Positions 7,057-11,981 of a DNA stretch of 11,981 nt are shown piece by piece. The translations under genes and the position numbers were made by a program. Each line of letters starts with the position of its first letter. The first letter of the stretch is position 1. The notes under the pieces were generated by a model that saw only the letters and a list, made by a program, of their open reading frames with translations, was not told where the DNA came from and searched no databases. The DNA comes from Candidatus Melainabacteria bacterium (lineage in GTDB: Bacteria; Cyanobacteriota; Vampirovibrionia; Obscuribacterales; Obscuribacteraceae): assembly GCA_016209785.1 (NCBI GenBank), contig JACQVM010000124.1, positions 1-11,981 of the forward strand. Reading direction: 5' to 3'.

Positions 7057-7136
7057 GCCCTCCGTCGCTGCCTTCGGCATCTCCTCCGGGCGTCAATACG
7101 CTCGCCGGCCGACGCATATGTCGTCGTTGGCTCGCT
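7057..7136. repeat. GC-rich patch, possible dispersed intergenic repeat
   Basis: This 80-bp patch is about two-thirds GC by hand count, clearly above its surroundings. It sits directly after the strong terminator. It contains small inverted repeats (ATGCC/GGCAT at its start, GCGTC/GACGC in the middle, GCCGGC). Its opening 10-mer TCCGTCGCTG (7061-7070) is repeated at 7183-7192 in the next element. No reading frame or mobile-element signature is evident. It could be a genome-wide intergenic repeat or a fragment of foreign origin. Confidence 0.35.
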
Positions 7137-7168
7137 GTACTTTGTTATGTAACCTCTGTCGGCTTCGT

Positions 7169-7318
7169 TTAATTGTAAGTCTTCCGTCGCTGATGTTTTT
7201 CGTAAGTTACCCTAAAGGGTCCTGCTGGTAACTTAGTGGTCTCCTCCACAAGACGGAAGCAATGATCATTCCTTGGTGGCATGACAGTTGTGATGTCAAT
7301 TAGGCACCATGTCACCAT
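7169..7318 (-). CDS. Doubtful small ORF, 49 residues
   Basis: On the minus strand an ATG at 7318, preceded ten bases upstream by AGGAGGT (7329-7335), opens a 49-residue frame ending RRKTYN. It has no recognisable domain, signal peptide or conserved motif. The frame also runs through a pair of nested inverted repeats (7181-7259), which argues that the DNA is constrained by structure rather than by coding. It is listed only because the ribosome site is good and nothing else explains this strand. Confidence 0.2.
   Translation of the reverse strand: MVTWCLIDITTVMPPRNDHCFRLVEETTKLPAGPFRVTYEKHQRRKTYN
7181..7259. repeat. Nested palindromic element
   Basis: An outer pair, CTTCCGTC (7181-7188) with GACGGAAG (7252-7259), encloses an inner pair, TAAGTTACC (7203-7211) with GGTAACTTA (7227-7235). 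The inner loop itself contains ACCCTAAAGGGT. The two perfect arms of eight and nine base pairs could fold as a cruciform or an RNA hairpin on either strand. It may be a binding site, a non-autonomous repeat, or part of the 5' region of the downstream TPR gene. Confidence 0.45.
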
Positions 7319-7375
7319 TGCAGATGGCACCTCCTGGTTAGCGGCTATTTTTTGTAACACACCAGGAATCTATGG

Positions 7376-7422
7376 CTGTATTCTGCTTATACAGTTGGAA
7401 GCTACACAACCGCCCAGGAGGT
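7376..7422 (+). promoter_or_regulatory. Hairpin and Shine-Dalgarno ahead of the TPR ORF
   Basis: CTGTAT (7376-7381) and ATACAG (7389-7394) form a six-base-pair hairpin with a seven-base loop. Twenty-one bases on is AGGAGGT (7416-7422), seven bases before the ATG at 7430. The ribosome site is near-ideal, so the TPR ORF start is well supported even though its 3' end looks broken. Confidence 0.5.
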
Positions 7423-7429
7423 TGCATTA

Positions 7430-7837
7430 ATGATGAATCTAAAACACAAAGACCTCTGGACAACTTACGTTGATATTTCACTTAATGCCATAAAGCAGGG
7501 GCATTACCTTCGGGCAACGCAAATGTTGAGAAGTGCTTTAGTTGATGCTGACGACTTTTCGGAACTAGATTCGCGCTTGGTGTGGCTGGCGCACAGCTTA
7601 GCGGAGCGTTGTTGTGCGCAAGGGGAATGTGTTGAGGCTGAAAGACTATATTCATTAATTTTGGAAGCACGTGAAAAGATCTTAGGCCCCGATCATCCTG
7701 ATGTAGTAGACAGCTTAGAAAAAATTGCCTGGGTGCTCAATTATCCTTTAATGACACCAACAGGCCTTAAACGTGCTACACGCCGAGCGAGCCCTGCCGA
7801 ATGTACTGCATCAATGACTGCATCAATAGGTTTATAG
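7430..7837 (+). CDS. Short TPR protein, probably 3'-truncated
   Basis: The ORF encodes 135 residues, but only about the first 103 look authentic. Residues 50-80 (LAHSLAERCCAQGECVEAERLYSLILEA, in outline) and the following EKILGPDHPDVVDSLEKIA are a kinesin-light-chain-type tetratricopeptide repeat. An earlier helical pair at 10-40 (NAIKQGHYLRATQMLRSAL) may be a diverged TPR. After NYPL the frame enters the last 97 bp of rtcB, read antisense. Those 30-odd residues do not continue the repeat pattern. TPR proteins of this type usually carry several repeats, so I infer that a longer gene lost its 3' part when it was joined to rtcB. A genuine short adaptor with a tail-to-tail overlap is the alternative. 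There is no signal peptide, so it should be cytoplasmic and mediate protein contacts. Confidence 0.6.
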   Translation: MMNLKHKDLWTTYVDISLNAIKQGHYLRATQMLRSALVDADDFSELDSRLVWLAHSLAERCCAQGECVEAERLYSLILEAREKILGPDHPDVVDSLEKIAWVLNYPLMTPTGLKRATRRASPAECTASMTASIGL

Positions 7838-9210
7838 GCCTCTGGAACTTCCTCGGTTAGTCCTTCACGGGTTGTAGCTTTAGCTACAATACCTTTACTT
7901 AGTAACTCTTGAACGATGTCTTTGGCTTGACGCCCCTTGCGAGCTTGTGTCCTGCTCATGAGACGCCCGGCCCCATGACATACACTCCCAAATGTCTCTG
8001 TTAAGGCTTGATCAGTCCCTACGAGCACATAAGAACCACGTCCCATATCTCCTGGAATAATGACTGGTTGTCCGCAAAGCTGAAAAACCCCAACAAGCTC
8101 TGAACGCCCCGCGGGAAAGGCCCGTGTGGCCCCTTTACGGTGGACCAAGACAGTTTTTTCCTCGGTACCAAGTAAATGTTTTTCAAATTTGGCCATGTTG
8201 TGGGCAACGTCATATAACAGCTTAAGCTTGGCTGTATGACCAAAGATATCAGTTAGCACTTGCTTTGCCCAATAACTTATAATCTGACGGTTGGCAAAAG
8301 CAAAATTAGCTGAGGCTGCCATAGCACTCAAATACTGCTGACCTTCGGAAGAACGTATAGGACAACATGCTAGCTCACGATCGGGAACAATTATTTGATA
8401 TTTGTCCATTATAGGTTTCATACTTGCTACATAATCAGTGCATACTTGATGTCCCAGTCCACGTGAGCCACAATGAATCATCAAGCATACTTGCCCTTCA
8501 AATAAGCCAAAAGCTTGAGCAGTAGGGCAATCAAAAATTTGCTCAACAAACTGAATTTCCAAGAAGTGATTGCCTGATCCTAAAGTTCCTAGTTGCCCAG
8601 AACCACGTTTTTTTGCCTTATCAGAAACAAAAGCTGGATTTGCGTGTTGCATGCAGCCGCCTTCTTCTGTGTGGTCTAAGTCTTCTGGTGAAGCATATTT
8701 TTGGGCTACAGCCCATTGAGACCCTAGTTCAAGCACTTGGTTCAATTCCGTGTAACTAAGTTTTATCCTGCCTTCAGAACCAGTTCCGGCTGGTATAGCG
8801 GCAAACAAGCCATCTACCAGCTGTAACAGCTGTGGCCGCACATCTTGAATTTGTAGCTCGCTGGTCAGCAAGCGAACGCCACAGTTGATATCAAATCCTA
8901 CGCCACCGGGTGACACCACGCCGGTGTCTATGTCCATTGCTGCTACTCCCCCAATTGGAAAGCCATAACCCTGATGAACATCAGGCATGACCAAAGACTG
9001 CTTAAGAATTCCAGGTAGCATTGCTACATTTGCTGCTTGCTCTAAAGATAGGTCATGACATACATGCTCAAGCAGCTCAGGACTGCTAAAAATTAGTGCA
9101 TCAACAAGCATGCCGGACTTATAGGTTTTAGGGATAACGTAACGAAATTGGTCAACAGTAGTAAGAATGTTGTCCCACTTTGTATTAGTCTTAAGTTTTG
9201 TCTGAAGCAT
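7741..9210 (-). CDS. rtcB: RNA-splicing ligase RtcB
   Basis: This 489-residue protein is full length for RtcB. It joins RNA 2',3'-cyclic phosphate or 3'-phosphate ends to 5'-OH ends using GTP and Mn2+, in tRNA splicing in archaea and in RNA repair in bacteria. All metal and nucleotide ligands are present and spaced as in the archaeal enzyme: Asp107 and Cys110 (GVGFDINCGVRL), His215 (GSGNHFLE), His246 (IHCGSRGLGHQ), His337 (YDVAHNMAKFE), and the guanylylated His412 (SVCHGAGRLMSR). The C-terminus ends in the canonical VARLRPVGVIKG. The start is ATG at 9210. Its Shine-Dalgarno is weak, and a possible -10 (CATAAT, minus strand) lies at 9233-9238. No archease or RtcA gene is in view. The 3' end overlaps a TPR ORF on the other strand, and a broken radical SAM gene lies upstream. 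Confidence 0.97.
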   Translation of the reverse strand: MLQTKLKTNTKWDNILTTVDQFRYVIPKTYKSGMLVDALIFSSPELLEHVCHDLSLEQAANVAMLPGILKQSLVMPDVHQGYGFPIGGVAAMDIDTGVVSPGGVGFDINCGVRLLTSELQIQDVRPQLLQLVDGLFAAIPAGTGSEGRIKLSYTELNQVLELGSQWAVAQKYASPEDLDHTEEGGCMQHANPAFVSDKAKKRGSGQLGTLGSGNHFLEIQFVEQIFDCPTAQAFGLFEGQVCLMIHCGSRGLGHQVCTDYVASMKPIMDKYQIIVPDRELACCPIRSSEGQQYLSAMAASANFAFANRQIISYWAKQVLTDIFGHTAKLKLLYDVAHNMAKFEKHLLGTEEKTVLVHRKGATRAFPAGRSELVGVFQLCGQPVIIPGDMGRGSYVLVGTDQALTETFGSVCHGAGRLMSRTQARKGRQAKDIVQELLSKGIVAKATTREGLTEEVPEAYKPIDAVIDAVHSAGLARRVARLRPVGVIKG

Positions 9211-9259
9211 CTTATTTGTTCGACGTACTTGTATTATGAACTAGTTGATTTTTCTAAGT

Positions 9260-9511
9260 TTAAGCTGCTTGTTGCTGACTGTCTTGGTTAAACACACCGG
9301 GTATAGTTGTGCCACAGTAGTTGCATTCATTGTTTGTTAAGTTATTTGCGCCAATGTGATAACCTGTTCGCTCAATAACATAATTACCACAAGTTCCACA
9401 ATATGTACTTTCCCGTTCTAGATCTAATAGATTGCCAACGTAAACATATTTGATGCCAGCTTTGAGGGCTTGTTGATGTGCCCGGATTAGCGTAGTGCCC
9501 AGGTGGCTGAG
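9260..9511 (-). pseudogene. amrS: 3' remnant of an AmmeMemoRadiSam-type radical SAM gene (AmrS)
   Basis: This open frame of 83 residues begins right after an in-frame TAG and has no start codon of its own. It reads TTLIRAHQQALKAGIKYVYVGNLLD, in outline, then a zinc-ribbon with CGTC at 38-41 and CNYC at 63-66, the motif IERTGYHIG, and IPGVFNQ near the end. This is the recognisable C-terminus of AmrS, the radical SAM member of the AMMECR1-Memo-radical SAM set (related to pyruvate formate-lyase activating enzymes), whose full proteins are about 330-390 residues. The SAM-cluster domain is missing, so the gene is dead in this form. It lies between rtcB and hypF on the same strand. Codon use looks like its neighbours, which suggests decay of a resident gene. 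Confidence 0.6.
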
Positions 9512-9652
9512 CTAGCAGTGACGTCCTAAAACATACTTGATTACCTAAGCGCCATGCTTTTGATTGTGAAATGCTAGTGGAAACTGCGCATGAGTAACAA
9601 GGATGATTAGTGCCTTCTTCCAGGCGACAAAATTGTGCCCTAATGAGTGAGT
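9512..9652 (-). other. Gap upstream of the amrS remnant, possibly the decayed amrS 5' end
   Basis: A second frame, open from just after the hypF stop but lacking ATG, GTG or TTG at its beginning, reads DSLIRAQFCRLEEGT, then CYSC and QVCFR. It loosely resembles the N-terminus of AmrS (A-x-F, LEDG, CxxC, then G-x-C-x-VR) without its full Cys set. If so, the central few hundred codons have been deleted. No promoter, RNA gene or repeat was seen here. Confidence 0.25.
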
Positions 9653-11981
9653 CTACATGTACTCAATTAGGTTTAGGTTTGCAAGTGCGCTGACAGCTTG
9701 CCCTAAAGATAGTCCGCCGTCGTTGGTTGGTAACTTTTGTGGAATGAAGACCTGGAAATGGTTTTTCTGCAAGCAGGCAACTGCCTGTTGCAAAAGATAT
9801 GTATTCTGAAAGACACCGCCGGAAAGGCATACAGTCTCAATGCCTGTGTCTAGCCGGAGAGTTCTACACACCTCTAGTACAATGTCAACAATTGTATGGT
9901 GAAACCTGGCTGCAATAGAGTTAGTAGATACGCCGTTTTGGAGATCACAAAAGGCTGATTCAAGAATTGGCCTAGGTTCAATGACATAGGCACAGCCGAT
10001 TGATGTTAGCTGATATGGGTAAAGGTTTGCTCTTTTAGGATAATGCATATTTGTCTGGAATTTGTCATCGGTGGCCAATGCTTCTAATTGCATTGCTGCT
10101 TGGGCTTCATAGCTTGCCTGCCGGCAGACTCCAATAAGTGCTGCCATGGCATCAAAAAGGCGTCCGCAACTAGATGTCAGGGGCGCATTTAAGCATTTGG
10201 CTATCTGCTTCTCAACAACAGCTATGGTTTCCTGACCAAAATCAGCCCTTAGTGTCTCTATAAATGGTGCAAAGCTACTTGTAGGTCTGCGGTCTATTCC
10301 CAAGATATAACCTAAAGCCGTGCGCCAAGGGTTTTTAATTGCTTGCGTACCACCTGGCAATGGTACTGGCTGGAAATAGGCCTTGCGTTCAAAGTTGCTC
10401 CAGGTACAAACTAAGAATTCTCCGCCCCAGGCTGTGCCGTCTGTCCCGTAGCCAAGCCCATCAAAAGCTACTCCTATAACTGGTTGGTTAATGTGGTGCT
10501 CTGCCATGCAACTTACTATGTGTGCATGATGATGTTGCACGCCAATGGTTGGGATGTTGAGCGCGTGCGCCAATTGTCTAGCGGCTGCGGTGGACAAATA
10601 GTCAGGATGAAGATCATGAGCAATTACTTCTGGTTTAATTGAGAACAAGGTACACATATGGTTAAGGGAGTCGTGAAAGTGCTGGAGGCTTTCTTCGTTT
10701 TCTAAATCTCCTATATGCTGACTCACAAATGCCTTATTCTTATCAACAAGGCAAAATGTATTTTTGAGCTGCCCTCCACAAGCTAGAACTGGTACTCTTG
10801 TTGCAAAGGACAACTCAATGGGCAAAGGAGCATAGCCACGGGATCGCCTAAGGACAAGCTCAACTGAGTTAAAGACTTTGGCCACTGAGTCATCATATCT
10901 AGCTTTAATCAAACGATTGTGCACAAGAAAAGCATCAGCAATATGAGCTAAGCTGGTTATGGCTTCTTGGTTGTCGATGGCAATAGGCTCTTCACTTTGA
11001 TTACCACTGGTTGCAACGAGCGGGGCATTGAAGTCTGTCAACAAAATATGGTGCAGTGGGGTGTAAGGAAGCATGACACCAAGATGATTAATGTTTGGTG
11101 CTACACTGTTTGCAAGCCGGTAACTTGGTAGTTTCTTAAGCAATACTATGGGACGCTGGGTGCTTAAAAGCAAGGTTTTCTCTTTTAAGTTAACTACACA
11201 AAACTGACGTACCATCTCAATGTCCAACATCATTACAGCCAAGGGTTTTGCATATCTACCCTTGCGCTGTCTTAGCCGGATTACAGCGTCTTCATTGCTG
11301 GCATCGCATAACAGGTGAAAACCGCCAAGTCCTTTAACAGCAACAATATGACCTGTCTTTAGATGGCTTATGGTTGCATCTATAGCTAGCTCGGGCTCTA
11401 GAATGTCAAAAGTAGGCTGAGGATTGGTCTGATGAAATGCTAGTTTGGGACCACACACCCAACAAGCATTGGGCTGAGCATGAAAGCGACGGTTAGAGGG
11501 GTCGTGGTACTCCTTTGCACATTGCTTGCACATCTGGAAGCTGTCCATGGTGGTTGAGGCACGATCATACGGCAGCGCTTTGATAATTGAAAAACGTGGA
11601 CCACAGCCGGTACAGTTAATAAATGGATAACGGTAACGACGGTTAGCCGAGTCAAACAATTCCTGTAGGCATTCATTACAGGTAGCTGTGTCTGGCGGAA
11701 TTGCCTGCCCATCTCCGAGTGATACATTGCTGTCTTGAATGTAAAATCTATCCAGTAGATTCAAGCAGCAAGGTACTTCTTGGGTGATTAGGTGCTCTAT
11801 TTTAGCTAAAGGTGGTGCTTGGGTTTTTAGTAAGTCAAGAAAATCTGCAACACATCTAGCAGGTCCTTGAACCTCAATTGCAACCCCGCTGCATGTATTT
11901 CTAACAAAACCTGACAAGAATTTGCTACAAGCTAGATTGTAAACAAACGGGCGGAAACCTACGCCTTGCACTATGCCATAG
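9653..11981 (-). CDS. hypF: Carbamoyltransferase HypF, [NiFe]-hydrogenase maturation, 5' end outside window
   Basis: The frame is open to the window edge. The visible 775 codons lack only the first few residues, because the acylphosphatase motif GIVQGVGFRPFVY is cut near its start; the GTG at 11971 is internal. Using that GTG as residue 1, the acylphosphatase-like domain spans about 1-75. The double zinc finger has CxxC pairs at 98, 120, 148 and 170. The YrdC-like domain is at about 195-380 (KGLGGFHLLCDA, KRGKRYAKPLAVM-type motif, TSGNQSEEP), and the Kae1-like domain is at 395-772 with the metal motif HHHAH (480-484), FDGLGYGTDG and CLSGGVFQN. HypF makes carbamoyl-adenylate from carbamoyl phosphate and ATP and loads HypE, the source of the cyanide ligands of the [NiFe] site. 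Length and all motifs are normal. No other hyp gene follows on the 3' side. Confidence 0.97.
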   Translation of the reverse strand, partial: YGIVQGVGFRPFVYNLACSKFLSGFVRNTCSGVAIEVQGPARCVADFLDLLKTQAPPLAKIEHLITQEVPCCLNLLDRFYIQDSNVSLGDGQAIPPDTATCNECLQELFDSANRRYRYPFINCTGCGPRFSIIKALPYDRASTTMDSFQMCKQCAKEYHDPSNRRFHAQPNACWVCGPKLAFHQTNPQPTFDILEPELAIDATISHLKTGHIVAVKGLGGFHLLCDASNEDAVIRLRQRKGRYAKPLAVMMLDIEMVRQFCVVNLKEKTLLLSTQRPIVLLKKLPSYRLANSVAPNINHLGVMLPYTPLHHILLTDFNAPLVATSGNQSEEPIAIDNQEAITSLAHIADAFLVHNRLIKARYDDSVAKVFNSVELVLRRSRGYAPLPIELSFATRVPVLACGGQLKNTFCLVDKNKAFVSQHIGDLENEESLQHFHDSLNHMCTLFSIKPEVIAHDLHPDYLSTAAARQLAHALNIPTIGVQHHHAHIVSCMAEHHINQPVIGVAFDGLGYGTDGTAWGGEFLVCTWSNFERKAYFQPVPLPGGTQAIKNPWRTALGYILGIDRRPTSSFAPFIETLRADFGQETIAVVEKQIAKCLNAPLTSSCGRLFDAMAALIGVCRQASYEAQAAMQLEALATDDKFQTNMHYPKRANLYPYQLTSIGCAYVIEPRPILESAFCDLQNGVSTNSIAARFHHTIVDIVLEVCRTLRLDTGIETVCLSGGVFQNTYLLQQAVACLQKNHFQVFIPQKLPTNDGGLSLGQAVSALANLNLIEYM

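Noticed and set aside
9496..9570. tRNA-like start (CCCAGGTGGCTGAG) resembling a Ser/Leu D-arm
   Set aside because: No T-arm GTTCGAATCC-type motif, no closing acceptor stem and no consistent anticodon arm follow.
11440..11727. Minus-strand 95-residue frame inside hypF
   Set aside because: It lies wholly within the zinc-finger part of hypF in a different frame and has no independent support.

Overview
The window appears to come from a Gram-negative-type bacterium that respires with c-type cytochromes. Base composition is moderate (roughly mid-40s % GC by eye). Several traits point, with modest confidence, to the Cyanobacteria lineage, most likely a non-photosynthetic group such as Obscuribacterales: a cytochrome c6-like protein, a System II (CcsA plus Ccs1/ResB) haem-attachment pair, and a kinesin-light-chain-type TPR fragment. 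No gene here is taxonomically decisive, and no photosynthesis gene is visible.

Left part (1-5088), a cytochrome c module. A seven-haem (visible part) hydroxylamine-oxidoreductase-like octahaem protein runs off the left edge on the minus strand. Divergent from it is a secreted monohaem cytochrome c6-like protein. Convergent to that is the overlapping pair ccs1/resB-ccsA on the minus strand, which attaches haem to apocytochromes outside the membrane. Divergent from resB is a YwiC-like membrane protein of unknown function. These genes fit together: the Ccs pair would mature both the multihaem protein and the c6-like carrier. The 174-bp resB/ywiC divergent region holds two tiny ORFs, one facing each way, each with a good Shine-Dalgarno and each ending on or inside the start of the downstream gene.

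Middle (5089-7429). An unrecognised exported protein of about 507 residues has a signal peptide, three Gly/Ala-rich hydrophobic stretches and a charged helical linker. It is followed by a 650-bp gene-poor stretch containing a possibly structured transcript, a very strong intrinsic terminator, an 80-bp GC-rich patch and a nested palindrome.

Right part (7430-11981). A short TPR ORF reads 97 bp antisense into the end of rtcB (RNA ligase, minus strand) and looks like a truncated remnant. Upstream of rtcB is a broken 3' piece of an AmmeMemoRadiSam-type radical SAM gene. Then comes hypF ([NiFe]-hydrogenase maturation), which is complete except for its first few codons beyond the right edge.

No transposase, CRISPR array, tRNA or rRNA was found. 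I do not see a convincing new multi-gene system. The items most worth a second look are the HAO-like protein in this context, the paired leader ORFs, the unknown 507-residue protein, the candidate structured RNA, and the decaying radical SAM gene.
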